Part shown: positions 8,150 to 17,004 of the stretch, piece after piece | How positions within the stretch are numbered: the first letter of the stretch is position 1 | Layout of the letters: every line of letters begins with the position of its first letter | NCBI RefSeq assembly: GCF_014637725.1 | Contig: NZ_BMFC01000002.1 | Location: 62,907 to 126,906, forward strand | Origin: Marivita lacus | GTDB taxonomy: Bacteria; Pseudomonadota; Alphaproteobacteria; Rhodobacterales; Rhodobacteraceae | Length of the DNA: 64,000 nt | Direction: 5' to 3' | Translations under genes and position numbers: made by a program | The notes under the pieces: generated by a model | Databases searched by the model: none | Told to the model about the DNA's origin: nothing | The model's input: the letters and a program-made list of their open reading frames with translations, nothing else

Positions 8150-9352
8150 TTATTCCCAGCCGGTCTTGGGCTGCGCGGGAACGGCACCCTCGCGTCCGGT
8201 GGAGGCGACGCCCTTGAACACGCCGTCCTGCCACTGGCCGACAGTCCAGTACTGCGCGTTCGAATTGTTCTCGTCCCATGTGATCGGGCCGACGATCGTA
8301 TCGAACGCGTTGTTGGCAAGATACTCGGACACGGCGGCGCGGTCGGTCGTACCCGCACCTTCGATGGCTTGCTGAAGGATCTGGAACGACGCATAGACCG
8401 CCGCAGAGGCCCAGAAATCAGGCTTGGCCCCGGTCACCGCTTCGTGACGGGCGGCGTAGTCCTTGAACGCATCGCCATCGGCGAAGACGCCACCGGCCCC
8501 AAGCACACCTTCGGCAGCGGCTCCGAACCGTCCGCCATAAGACGGGAAGGATGTGGCCACGGCGGTGTAGAACGCCTTGGGCGCAAGCCCCGCGATCTGC
8601 GCCTGTTCGGTCAGGCCGAACGTGTCGGGCGGGTAGGACCACGCGACAAAAGCGTCAGGGTTTGCATCGCGCGCCCCGTTGACGACGGGCGACAGGTCCT
8701 GCGTGCCCAGCGGATAGGAGGAATCGTAGACGATCTCGAACCCGGCTGCCTCGAATTGTGGACGTGCCGCCTCGGCCAGTTCGATGCCGAACGCGTCGGC
8801 CACGTTGACCATGGCGACCCGGCTGCCGATCTCGCCGGCCTCGCGCATCTGGGTCAGAACCTCGACGACGCCGCCCGACAGGCCGGTGGCCCCGCCCAGC
8901 AGGAAGAACATGTTGGGGAACTTGCCCGACAGGTCTTCGATCTGGTCCGAGATGGCCGTGTGCGTGATCATCGGATAGCCGTAGCGTTCAAAGATCGGTG
9001 CCGACGCGATGTTCAGGCCCGTGCCATAGGGCGCGAGGATGAAATCCGCCTCGTCCTGTGTTGCCAGACGCTGGACCGCCTTGATGGTTTCGCCGGGGTT
9101 GGTCTGGTCATCGTACTCGATGATCTCGACCATCATTTTTGTGCCGCCGACGTCGATGCCGCCCGCTTCGTTCACGTCATGCGCCCAAAGCTGCACGTTC
9201 GGCCAGAACGTGACCGCGCCGCCCCCGGCAAGCGGGCCGGTTTTCGGGCCGACCGCGCCGATCTTGAGCACGTCCTGTGCCGCGACCGGACCGGCCAGGG
9301 CTGTTGCGACCGACAGCGCCGCTGCCAGGCCGAAGAGTTCTCTGCGTTTCAT
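8150..9352 (-). CDS. livJ: LivJ-type periplasmic substrate-binding protein
   Basis: A 400-residue type I periplasmic binding protein of the Liv/HAAT family. It has a signal peptide with cleavage after the VAAQ region (residue ~25), then DVLKIGAVGPKTGPLAGGG, the usual first strand and ligand loop. The start at 9352 is fixed by GGGAGGA upstream and the signal peptide. It captures ligand for LivHMGF. The ligand is not readable, but two aromatic-type aldehyde dehydrogenases in the same run make an aromatic or aryl-amino compound plausible. Confidence 0.92.
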   Translation of the reverse strand: MKRRELFGLAAALSVATALAGPVAAQDVLKIGAVGPKTGPLAGGGAVTFWPNVQLWAHDVNEAGGIDVGGTKMMVEIIEYDDQTNPGETIKAVQRLATQDEADFILAPYGTGLNIASAPIFERYGYPMITHTAISDQIEDLSGKFPNMFFLLGGATGLSGGVVEVLTQMREAGEIGSRVAMVNVADAFGIELAEAARPQFEAAGFEIVYDSSYPLGTQDLSPVVNGARDANPDAFVAWSYPPDTFGLTEQAQIAGLAPKAFYTAVATSFPSYGGRFGAAAEGVLGAGGVFADGDAFKDYAARHEAVTGAKPDFWASAAVYASFQILQQAIEGAGTTDRAAVSEYLANNAFDTIVGPITWDENNSNAQYWTVGQWQDGVFKGVASTGREGAVPAQPKTGWE

Positions 9353-9365
9353 GTGATGTCCTCCC

Positions 9366-10733
9366 TTATTGACTTTTTGTGGTTTGTTTTGCCGATGGGT
9401 GGTCGTGCAGGGCAATCCATTGGCATTCGGTGAATTCCGCCACCGCGTCGCGCCCACCGAACCGGCCATGGCCCGACGCCTTGACGCCGCCAAAGGGCAG
9501 GCGGGGGTCGTCGTAGACGGTCGATCCGTTGACATGGCCGATCCCGGTCTCGATCTGGAACAGCATGTCCTGCGCCGCCTTGGTGTCTTGGCTGAAGACC
9601 GAGGCGACAAGGCCGAATTCCGTATCATTGGCGATGGCCAGCGCCTCTTCGGCATCGGCCACGCGGATCACGCCGGTGACCGGGCCGAACGCCTCATCGT
9701 CATAAAGCATCATCCCGGGGGCGACGCGATCCAGAACCGCGGGCTGCAATCCTCCGCCCGACAGTTCTCCGCCAGTGACGAGCACCGCGCCCTTGGACAC
9801 TGCATCGTCGATCATGGCGCGCACCCGCACCGCGGCCGCCGGGCTGATGAGGGCACCCAGAGGGCTGGGCTGACCGGGGGCAAAGCGCAGCGTCTCGGCC
9901 TCTGCCGCCAGCCGCGCCACAAACTCCGCCGCGATGGAGGTGTCGACGATGACCCGTTCGGTCGACATGCAGACCTGCCCCTGATTGAAGAAACTGCCAT
10001 GCGCGATGGCGCGTGCGGCATGGTTGAGATCGGCATCCGCCAGAACCACCGCCGTGCCCTTGCCCGACAGCTCGAGCAGGCAGGGCTTGAGATGCTGCGC
10101 CGCCGTCATCGCGATTTCGCGCCCCACACGTGTCGATCCGGTGAAATTCACCCGCCGCACCGCAGGATGCGCAATCAGTGCCTCCACCACCTCTTCGGCG
10201 TGATCGGGCGCGTTGGTGATATAGTTCAAAACCCCGTCCGGGAGCCCCGCGCTGCAGATCGTCTCGGCCACCCATTCATGCGTCTTGGGGCAAAGTTCAG
10301 ACCCCTTGAGCACGATCGTGTTGCCACAGGCCAGCGGGGCCGCCACGGCACGAGTGGCGAGCGTCACTGCCGCGTTCCACGGTGCGATGCCCAGCACCAC
10401 ACCGGCAGGACGACGGCGCAGGATATGACCCGCAACCGGGCTTTCGGTGTTGTCGAGAACCTCTGCCAGATCGGCGGTCTGGCGCAACATCGCTGCCGCA
10501 ATGCCCACGTTGAAGCGCACCCAGTCTGGCGAGGATCCGACCTCGGCGCAGGCGATCTCGACAACCTCGTCTGCGCGGGCGGTCATCGCATCGGCGGCGT
10601 TCATCAGCAGGGCAATGCGCTCGCGCACCGGCGTCGCCGCCCAATCGGCAAAGGCACAGGCGGCGGCAACTGCAGCAGCGCGCGCCTCGGTGGCGCGTCC
10701 GGCGGCGGCACGGGTGACAACTGCATCCGACAC
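9366..10733 (-). CDS. Aldehyde dehydrogenase, vanillin/salicylaldehyde type
   Basis: A 455-residue ALDH with APWNAAV, NFTGSTRVG, Glu in LLELSGKGT, and catalytic Cys ~255 in GQVCMSTERVIV, ending LPFGGVKASGHGRFGG. The NQGQVCMSTERVIVD context is characteristic of vanillin/salicylaldehyde dehydrogenases. It is somewhat shorter than average ALDHs (usually ~480) owing to a compact N-terminus. It heads the leftward ald-livJHMGF-ald run and is divergent from an AraC regulator. Likely substrate: an aromatic aldehyde (inference). Confidence 0.87.
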   Translation of the reverse strand: MSDAVVTRAAAGRATEARAAAVAAACAFADWAATPVRERIALLMNAADAMTARADEVVEIACAEVGSSPDWVRFNVGIAAAMLRQTADLAEVLDNTESPVAGHILRRRPAGVVLGIAPWNAAVTLATRAVAAPLACGNTIVLKGSELCPKTHEWVAETICSAGLPDGVLNYITNAPDHAEEVVEALIAHPAVRRVNFTGSTRVGREIAMTAAQHLKPCLLELSGKGTAVVLADADLNHAARAIAHGSFFNQGQVCMSTERVIVDTSIAAEFVARLAAEAETLRFAPGQPSPLGALISPAAAVRVRAMIDDAVSKGAVLVTGGELSGGGLQPAVLDRVAPGMMLYDDEAFGPVTGVIRVADAEEALAIANDTEFGLVASVFSQDTKAAQDMLFQIETGIGHVNGSTVYDDPRLPFGGVKASGHGRFGGRDAVAEFTECQWIALHDHPSAKQTTKSQ

Positions 10734-10836
10734 CGGGTCTCGTCGTTCGAACGCGACAACCGGGTCAGGCGCGACATGTCGCCCTGCAATTATCAGGCGG
10801 GTCTCGTACAGTTGCTCCTCCCCAGGCTCACTGAAC

Positions 10837-10858
10837 GCAGCCGACTCCTCGCGGCTGC
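10837..10858. other. Hairpin in the divergent regulatory region
   Basis: GCAGCCG (10837-10843) pairs with CGGCTGC (10852-10858) across an 8-nt loop, in the region upstream of the leftward aldehyde dehydrogenase. It may be a leader structure or an operator; no T run follows. Confidence 0.35.
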
Positions 10859-10895
10859 TCTATAAAAAGGCTCTGGCTTACGCGGAGTAAATGAT

Positions 10896-10925
10896 ATTCT
10901 GCGGCAATAATTTTACATTCTGTGG
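10896..10925. promoter_or_regulatory. Direct repeat, probable AraC-type operator
   Basis: ATTCTGCGG (10896-10904) and ATTCTGTGG (10917-10925) are direct repeats 21 bp apart, two helical turns, the usual spacing of AraC-family half-sites. They lie in the 200-bp region between the AraC-type gene and the divergent aldehyde dehydrogenase. The second copy covers the alternative GTG start at 10922, which favours the ATG at 10934. Confidence 0.5.
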
Positions 10926-10933
10926 GATTCTTC

Positions 10934-11827
10934 ATGCCAGACCGACGATTTCGCGATTCTGCCACGGTTCGCGCAGGGGCTTTGACCGGGGATTTGCGCA
11001 GCCGCATCGTCGGTCTGGCCGAAAGCCTGCATGGCCCCTCGTGGTGCGCCATCCTGCTCGAGGACGGGGGTGCGGTGCTGTCGGGCGAAGACGCCCGGAT
11101 CGAGGCGCCGGTGCTGGCATGGCGCCCATGGGACGAGACATCGCGCCTGCGGTTCGATGCAGGGGCGGTCGGCACCTATGTGCTGCTCAGCGCCAGTGCT
11201 CTTGGCAATACCATCGGACACCTGCCCGAAGCCCGCGACCTGCGGGATGTGGCCGATCACGCGCTCACCGTGCCGCTGACCGCTTCGACCGAACGCCGGT
11301 TCGCCTTGCGCACCGCCTTTGCAGGCATTCGACGCGAGCTCGAGGAAGACGCCGTGGCGGCGCACGTCGTGGTCGAAGCCTATCTGCGGGTCATCCTGAT
11401 CGCGCTTCTGCGCGCCGCGCCGTCCTATTCCGAGGGTCCACAAGGGGCCAGCCCGTCGCACCGCGCCTTCACCCGGTTCAGCACCCTGGTCGAACGGCAT
11501 TTCCGTGACCGCTGGTCTGTGTCGCTTTATGCGCAAACGCTGGGGCTGACGCGCGACCGGCTGGGCGACATGTGCCGGCGGGTGCGGGGGCTTGGCCCCA
11601 AGGACATCATCGACCGGCGGGTGATGATCGAATCGCGGCTGCTGCTGGAAACCTCGGGCCGGTCGGTGAACGAGATCGCCAGCGCTCTGGGCTTTGGATC
11701 AGCCGCGCAGTTCAACCGTTTCTTCGTGCGCCATGCTGGTCAGCCACCGGGGGCATACCGGGTCGCCTTCCTCCGCGGAATCGAGAAGGGCGTATCGGAT
11801 CCGGCCCGGCCATTCGATTGGCCCTAA
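10934..11827 (+). CDS. AraC/XylS family transcriptional regulator
   Basis: A 297-residue protein with an N-terminal sensory half without clear family match and a C-terminal AraC-type double helix-turn-helix (~200-290). The DNA-binding half contains SLYAQTLGLTRDRLGDMCRR (first HTH) and SVNEIASALGFGSAAQFNRF (second HTH, close to the family consensus). The ATG at 10934 is chosen; a GTG 12 nt upstream lies in the operator-like repeat. Divergent orientation from ald-livJHMGF suggests that it controls that run. Members commonly sense aromatic acids or sugars. Confidence 0.85.
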   Translation: MPDRRFRDSATVRAGALTGDLRSRIVGLAESLHGPSWCAILLEDGGAVLSGEDARIEAPVLAWRPWDETSRLRFDAGAVGTYVLLSASALGNTIGHLPEARDLRDVADHALTVPLTASTERRFALRTAFAGIRRELEEDAVAAHVVVEAYLRVILIALLRAAPSYSEGPQGASPSHRAFTRFSTLVERHFRDRWSVSLYAQTLGLTRDRLGDMCRRVRGLGPKDIIDRRVMIESRLLLETSGRSVNEIASALGFGSAAQFNRFFVRHAGQPPGAYRVAFLRGIEKGVSDPARPFDWP

Positions 11828-11834
11828 CGCATCT

Positions 11835-11905
11835 CTGTATACAGGATCGGGCTGAATTTTTCATATTGATGACGAAATTCCCAGATTGACAGATTCCTGT
11901 ATACA
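11835..11905. promoter_or_regulatory. Twin TGTATACA operators for the GntR regulator
   Basis: CTGTATACAG (11835-11844, a perfect palindrome) and CTGTATACA (11897-11905) occur 62 bp apart, just upstream of the GntR gene. The core TGTATACA matches the palindromic sites commonly bound by FCD-type GntR proteins. Two spaced copies suggest autoregulation, perhaps with looping, of the operon that follows. Confidence 0.65.
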
Positions 11906-11963
11906 ATTTACCCAAGCTCTCGGGACGTCGCAGGGGAGAGCGGCGCGCGCCTGGGGAGAGTGC

Positions 11964-12692
11964 ATGTCTGATCGCAAGACGCAGTTCGAAAAGGCGTTGC
12001 TGGGGCTTCGGTCGCTGGTGATGAGCGGCGAATTCACGGGCAGCACACGCTTGCCCGAGGTCGCTCTGGCCGACCGGCTGGGCCTGTCGCGCACGCCGCT
12101 GCGGCAGGCGATGGATCAGCTTGTCTCAGAAGGTCTGCTCGAGAGGATCGAAACCGGCGGCTGCCGCGCGGCGCGGTTCACGCTCGATGACATCAACGAC
12201 GCCATCGAACTGCGCGGCGTGATCGAAGGAACGGCGGCGCGGTTGGCGGCAGAGCGGGGGGCCGATCCCGCGATCATGCTTGATGCGGAGCGCGTGCTGG
12301 ACAGGATCGACACGGCGCTGGCGCGTCCCGATCACATCGACTTCGACGCGTATATTATTGAAAACGCGGCCTTTCACCAAATCCTGTCACGTCTTGCCGG
12401 CAGCCAGCTGATGCAGCGCGAGGTGGACCGTGTCAGCCGCCTGCCGCTGGCGTCCCCCAGCGCGTTTCTGCGCGAACAGGAGCTGATCCCGGATTTCAGC
12501 GCATCCCTGTTGCGCGCACAGCACCAGCACCGCGCCATCGTCGAGGCGATCCGCGCCCGTGAAGGCGCGCGCGCCGAACACCTGTCCCGCGAACATGCCC
12601 GCCTTGCGCGGCGCAATCTCGACCACCTCGCCAATGCCGGTCCGGGGGTCGCGACACGCGTGCCCGGCCTGTCTCTACTATCAGCAGAATAA
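11964..12692 (+). CDS. GntR family (FCD domain) transcriptional regulator
   Basis: A 242-residue protein with an N-terminal winged helix (TRLPEVALADRLGLSRTPLRQAMDQL, residues ~29-55) and a C-terminal all-helical FCD ligand domain (~85-220) containing ELRGVIEGTAARLAA. GntR/FCD proteins are usually repressors released by a carboxylic or aromatic acid. The ATG at 11964 has a GGGGAGAG ribosome site. It heads the O-demethylase/TRAP/dioxygenase operon, only 23 bp before it, and carries twin TGTATACA sites upstream. Confidence 0.9.
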   Translation: MSDRKTQFEKALLGLRSLVMSGEFTGSTRLPEVALADRLGLSRTPLRQAMDQLVSEGLLERIETGGCRAARFTLDDINDAIELRGVIEGTAARLAAERGADPAIMLDAERVLDRIDTALARPDHIDFDAYIIENAAFHQILSRLAGSQLMQREVDRVSRLPLASPSAFLREQELIPDFSASLLRAQHQHRAIVEAIRAREGARAEHLSREHARLARRNLDHLANAGPGVATRVPGLSLLSAE

Positions 12693-12715
12693 CACTTTTA
12701 GAGGAAAACACACCT

Positions 12716-14122
12716 ATGCCCAGCTTGTCCGACAAGATGAAAGAATGGGGAAATCCCGTTGAAATGCTTCGCAATTCCCAGATCGGGATGTATGTCTACC
12801 CGGTCGTGACACCGGAATTCCGCAACTGGCGCGTGGAACAGGAAGCGTGGCGTCACAGCGCCGTGCTGTTCGACCAGTCGCACCACATGGACGAGCTGAT
12901 CGTCGAAGGTCCGCAGGCCGAGGAGTTCCTTGCCTATCACGGCATCAACGCCTTCGGGAATTTCGACCTGAACCGCGCCAAGCATTACGTACCCGTCACG
13001 CCGAACGGCCACGTGATCGGGGACCACATCATCTTCCGTGAACGCGAGGACAAGTTCATCCTCGTGGGTCGCGCGCCGACCTCCAACTGGCTGATGTTCG
13101 CGGCGGCCTGGGGCAAGTGGAACGTGCGGATCAAGCACGATCCCCGCTCCACATCCCGCCCCGAAGGCGAGCGCGTGCTGCGTACCCATTACCGCTACCA
13201 GATCCAGGGTCCGGACGCGCCGAAGATTTTCGAAAAGATGAACGGCGGCCCGATCCAGGACATCAAGTTCTTCCATGTCGACTGGATCAACATCGGTTCC
13301 AAGAAGGTGCAGGCACTGCGCCACGGCATGTCCGGCGCGCCGGGTCTCGAGGTCTGGGGTCCCTACGAGGACAAGCACTACATCCATTCGACCATCCTTC
13401 AGGCGGCCAAGGACGCGGGCGTTGATCTGGTCCAGTGCGGCAGCCGCGCCTATTCGACCAACACGCTGGAATCCGGCTGGATTCCGTCGCCGCTGCCCGG
13501 CATCTATACCGGCGACGGCATGCTGGCCGATTACCGCGACTGGCTGGGCACCGACATGTACGAAGCCGCAGGCGCCATCGGCGGCAGCTTTGTGTCGGAC
13601 AATATCGAGGATTACTACGTCAACCCGTTCGAGCTGGGCTACAACTTCTACATCGGCTGGAAGAAAGACGATTTCATCGGCAAGGATGCGCTTCTCAAGA
13701 TGAAAGAGAGCAAGACCAACCGCAAGAAGGTCACCTTCGAGTGGAACAAGGAAGACGTGCTCAAGGTCATCGCATCGGCCTTCGAGGACGGCATCCCCTA
13801 CAAGTGGATCGACTTCCCGCAACCGAACTACGCGTCAAGCTCGGCCGATATGGTCATGCATGGCGACAAGATGGTCGGCATGAGCATGTTCAACGGCTAC
13901 AGCTACAACGAACGCTGCGTGCTGTCGCTGGGTGTCGTCGATCAGAGCGTCGAGATCGGGGACATCCTGACCATGCGCTGGGGCGAATCCGACGATACGG
14001 CAAAAACATCCGCCGAAAAGCACAAGCAGGCCGAAATTCGGGTGCGGGTGTCGGAAACACCGTACTCAAGCGAGGCACGGGAAAGCTATGCTGCTGACAG
14101 TTGGCGGGCAAAAGCCGTCTGA
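12716..14122 (+). CDS. LigM/DesA-like tetrahydrofolate-dependent aromatic O-demethylase
   Basis: A 468-residue GcvT-fold protein that follows Sphingobium LigM (vanillate/3-O-methylgallate O-demethylase, ~470 aa) along its whole length: VEMLRNSQIG, YVYPVV, FDQSHHM, RHGMSGAPGLE(V)WGPYE, TLESGWIPSPLPGIYTGD, GAIGGSFVS, NIEDYYVNP. Residues recalled as active-site Tyr31, His60 and Tyr247 of LigM have counterparts at Tyr28, His57 and Tyr246. These enzymes move a methyl ether group to tetrahydrofolate, giving 5-methyl-THF and a phenol. It is followed by a hairpin and a TRAP transporter. The exact substrate (vanillate, syringate or other) is not certain. Confidence 0.85.
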   Translation: MPSLSDKMKEWGNPVEMLRNSQIGMYVYPVVTPEFRNWRVEQEAWRHSAVLFDQSHHMDELIVEGPQAEEFLAYHGINAFGNFDLNRAKHYVPVTPNGHVIGDHIIFREREDKFILVGRAPTSNWLMFAAAWGKWNVRIKHDPRSTSRPEGERVLRTHYRYQIQGPDAPKIFEKMNGGPIQDIKFFHVDWINIGSKKVQALRHGMSGAPGLEVWGPYEDKHYIHSTILQAAKDAGVDLVQCGSRAYSTNTLESGWIPSPLPGIYTGDGMLADYRDWLGTDMYEAAGAIGGSFVSDNIEDYYVNPFELGYNFYIGWKKDDFIGKDALLKMKESKTNRKKVTFEWNKEDVLKVIASAFEDGIPYKWIDFPQPNYASSSADMVMHGDKMVGMSMFNGYSYNERCVLSLGVVDQSVEIGDILTMRWGESDDTAKTSAEKHKQAEIRVRVSETPYSSEARESYAADSWRAKAV

Positions 14123-14177
14123 TCAGCAGGGTTTCGGGGCGGCGGTCACGCAGAAGGATCGCCGCGCCCTATCACAT

Positions 14178-14203
14178 GGCCTGACATGGATCAGGCCGCT
14201 TTT
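14178..14203 (+). terminator. Attenuating terminator-like hairpin before dctP
   Basis: GGCCTGA (14178-14184) pairs with TCAGGCC (14191-14197) around loop CATGGA, followed by GCTTTT. It lies in the 92-bp gap between the O-demethylase and TRAP binding-protein genes. It could attenuate read-through or protect the upstream mRNA end. Confidence 0.55.
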
Positions 14204-14214
14204 GGGAGGACATC

Positions 14215-15189
14215 ATGACACTGAGAACCACCTTTATCGGCGCTGCACTGGCCGTGGCCGCTGCCGCACCTCTTGCGGCGCAGGAGTTGAAATTCGCCAA
14301 TTTCACGCCGCCGTTCCACACGGTCAACGCCAGCGTGATCGAAAAGCTGAACGCCGATCTGACGGCGGCCACCAATGGCAGCCTGACCGTGCGCGGCTAT
14401 CACGGCGGTGAACTGGGCGCAGGTCCGGTCGAGCAATATATCCGCGCCGTGCAGGGCGTGGCCGACATGGTCTGGGGCTTGCCGGGCTATACCTCGCAGC
14501 AGTTCGAGAAAACCATGATCGTCGAACTGCCGGGCGTCCTGCCCGAAGGCAAGACGGGAGCCGACGCGCTGTGTGACGCGATGGACGAGATCTCGGGCGA
14601 GTTTCCCGGCACAGTGCCGGTCGCGCTTTGGACGTCCGAGCCGAACATCATGATCATGAAGGACAAGGTTGTCCGCACCCCTGCCGATCTGGCGGGGCTC
14701 AAGATCCGTGTCGCTGGTGCCACGGCTGGCAAGGTGGCCGAAGCACTGGGCGCAACCCCGGTGCAGATGCCGATCAACCAGGTCTACAACGCGATGCAGA
14801 CCGGCTTGATCGACGGTGTGTTCACCGGCGCCTCGACGCTCAGCGACTTCAAACTCGACGAGGTCGCGGATGCCTACACGCTGGGTGCACCCTTGGGTCG
14901 GCTGGCGTTCTTCGCGGTGATGGGGCAGGGATCGTATGACGCCCTGTCGGACGACGCGAAAGCGGCGCTGGATGAGGCGCGTGGCTGTGGTCTTGGCAAC
15001 AATGCCGAAACGGCATGGAATGCCACCGCAGCCGAGGCGCTTGAAGTCGCCCGTGCGGATGCGGGCAACACCGTTGTCGATCTGACCGCCGAAGAGGCAC
15101 AGGCCTTCGAGGATGCCGTGTCGAACGTCGTGGCCGATTACGTGGCCAGCGTTGGTGGCGAAGCGGCTCTTGCAGCGATGCAGAACTGA
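14215..15189 (+). CDS. TRAP transporter substrate-binding protein (DctP family)
   Basis: A 324-residue DctP-type protein with a Sec signal peptide (cleavage near residue 23, after PLAAQ). The ligand-domain landmarks are PADLAGLKIRVAGATAGKVAEALGATPV and the MQTGLIDGVFTG segment. The TRAP family binds organic acids in the periplasm and passes them to the QM permease. GGGAGGA lies 7 nt before the ATG. The operon position after a LigM-like enzyme suggests an aromatic carboxylate ligand. Confidence 0.92.
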   Translation: MTLRTTFIGAALAVAAAAPLAAQELKFANFTPPFHTVNASVIEKLNADLTAATNGSLTVRGYHGGELGAGPVEQYIRAVQGVADMVWGLPGYTSQQFEKTMIVELPGVLPEGKTGADALCDAMDEISGEFPGTVPVALWTSEPNIMIMKDKVVRTPADLAGLKIRVAGATAGKVAEALGATPVQMPINQVYNAMQTGLIDGVFTGASTLSDFKLDEVADAYTLGAPLGRLAFFAVMGQGSYDALSDDAKAALDEARGCGLGNNAETAWNATAAEALEVARADAGNTVVDLTAEEAQAFEDAVSNVVADYVASVGGEAALAAMQN

Positions 15190-15192
15190 GCC

Positions 15193-15696
15193 TTGGAGCG
15201 GATACGCACCCTTGCGGACAGGCTGATCGGCCTGTCCGCTGCCCTCGGCGCCACGGCGCTGATCGTGGTGGTGGTCGTGATCCTGATCGACGTGGTGGGG
15301 CGTGCCCTTGGCAGTCCCCTTTACGGCAGTCAGGACATCACCACGATGGCCACGGTGATCCTCGTCTTTGCGCCCATGGCGCTTTGTGACCGCCTGGGTG
15401 GTCACATCTCGGTCGACCTTTTCGAACGGTATTTTCCCGCATCCATGAACCGCGCCATCGACATCACCGTTGCCCTGTCAGGGGCCGTGATCTTTGCCGC
15501 GCTGGCATGGGCCACGTGGGACAGTGCCAAGCTGTCGGTCATGCTCAACCTGTCCACAAACCTGCTCTATCTGCCCAAGGCATATTTCCAATGGGCCGCG
15601 ATCGGCTTCATGGGCGTTGCCGCAATGGGCCTTGCCCTCCGGGCGCTGGAACTGGCCGTGACCGGACGCGATGTCCGTGCGGAGCAGCAGTCATGA
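15193..15696 (+). CDS. TRAP transporter small permease (DctQ family)
   Basis: A 167-residue protein with four predicted membrane segments, including the DctQ family stretch VVVILIDVVGRALG and the middle GGHISVDLF. The best start is a TTG at 15193, 3 bp after dctP; no ATG or GTG in frame gives a full first membrane segment. It stabilises the large TRAP permease. Its stop overlaps dctM by 4 bp. Confidence 0.88.
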   Translation: MERIRTLADRLIGLSAALGATALIVVVVVILIDVVGRALGSPLYGSQDITTMATVILVFAPMALCDRLGGHISVDLFERYFPASMNRAIDITVALSGAVIFAALAWATWDSAKLSVMLNLSTNLLYLPKAYFQWAAIGFMGVAAMGLALRALELAVTGRDVRAEQQS

Positions 15697-16997
15697 CCGC
15701 CTCCATCACGGGTATTGTCGGTATCCTTGCGCTTTTTGCCTTGCTCGTGCTGCGCATGCCGGTGGCCTTTGCGATGTTCGTCGTGGGCTTCGTGGGCATC
15801 TGGGCCCTGAACGGCCTCAACGCCGCAACCTCGCTTCTCGCGTCCGAGGCGTTCACGCTCGCGTCCTCACCCGAACTGGTGGTGATCCCGCTCTTCATCC
15901 TGATGGGCAATGTCGCGTCACATACCGGCATGAGCCGCCGCTTGTTCGACGCGGCCTATGCCGTGATCGGCTCGGTCCGGGGTGGTCTTGCCTCGGCCAC
16001 GGTGATCGGCTGCGGCGGCTTTGCCGCGCTGTCCGGATCATCCGTTGCCTCGGCCCTCACGATGGGCAAGGTCGCGCTCGCTGAAATGGAGCGGTTCAAA
16101 TACGATGATCGCCTGTCGACCGGCGTTGTTGCCGCTGGTGGCACGCTGGGCATCCTGATCCCGCCCTCGACCGGCTTTGTCATCTACGCCATTCTGACCG
16201 AGCAATCCATAGGCCGGCTGTTTCTGGCCGGGGTGTTTCCGGGGCTGCTCTTGCTGGCGATGTTCGTGCTGGCCGTCACGATCCTGTGCTGGCTGCGCCC
16301 CGAATTGGGACCGGCCGGTCCAACCACGGCCCTGTCCGAGAAACTCCGCGCCGTGGGCGGTGCCGGGCCTATCGTTCTGGTGATCTTCATCACCATCGGC
16401 GGCATGTATGGCGGGTTCTTTTCACCCGTCGAGGCGGCGGCTGTCGGGGCAGGGTCGGTCATCCTGATCGGCTGGATCACCCGCACTCTGGACCTGTCCA
16501 TGCTCTGGGTCGCGGCGAAGGACAGCGTGGTGACCACTGCCACCGTCATGCTGATCCTGATTGCCGCGCACATGATCAACCCGTTCCTCGCGCTCAGCCA
16601 CATGACCGACCTCGTGGCACAGGCCTTTGTCGCGCTGGAACTGGGGCCGATGGGCAGCCTCATGCTGATCCTCGGCATCTACCTCGTTCTGGGCTGTTTC
16701 CTCGAAGGCTTCGCGATGCTCGTGCTGACCCTGCCGATCTTCTTTCCCATCGTGCTCGAGCTGGGGATCGACCCGATCTGGTTCGGCGTGCTGGTGGTTC
16801 TCTCACTTGAAATGGGCCTGATTTCGCCCCCCGTGGGGCTGAACGTGTTCATCGTGAAATCCGTGGCCCCCGGCGTGGCGCTTGGGCGCATCTTTATCGG
16901 CGTCATCCCGTTCTGGATCATGATGATGGTCACGCTGGCGATCCTCGTGGCCTTCCCGCAAATCTCGCTTTTCCTGCCCAACACCATGTTCAATTGA
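15693..16997 (+). CDS. TRAP transporter large permease (DctM family)
   Basis: A 434-residue, ~12-segment DctM protein. Landmarks are LFILMGNVASHTGMSRRLFDAAYAVIGSVRGGLA, GGTLGILIPPSTGFVIYAILTEQSIG and LISPPVGLNVFIVKSV. It is the sodium-coupled transport unit of the TRAP system. The ATG overlaps dctQ (ATGA), which fixes the start. It is followed within 7 bp by the dioxygenase-like gene. Confidence 0.93.
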   Translation: MTASITGIVGILALFALLVLRMPVAFAMFVVGFVGIWALNGLNAATSLLASEAFTLASSPELVVIPLFILMGNVASHTGMSRRLFDAAYAVIGSVRGGLASATVIGCGGFAALSGSSVASALTMGKVALAEMERFKYDDRLSTGVVAAGGTLGILIPPSTGFVIYAILTEQSIGRLFLAGVFPGLLLLAMFVLAVTILCWLRPELGPAGPTTALSEKLRAVGGAGPIVLVIFITIGGMYGGFFSPVEAAAVGAGSVILIGWITRTLDLSMLWVAAKDSVVTTATVMLILIAAHMINPFLALSHMTDLVAQAFVALELGPMGSLMLILGIYLVLGCFLEGFAMLVLTLPIFFPIVLELGIDPIWFGVLVVLSLEMGLISPPVGLNVFIVKSVAPGVALGRIFIGVIPFWIMMMVTLAILVAFPQISLFLPNTMFN

Positions 16998-17004
16998 GGC
17001 GCTT

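Noticed and set aside
14100-14214. Separate small gene between the LigM-like gene and dctP
   Set aside because: Open frames there overlap the hairpin and lack a ribosome site; the hairpin explains the gap.
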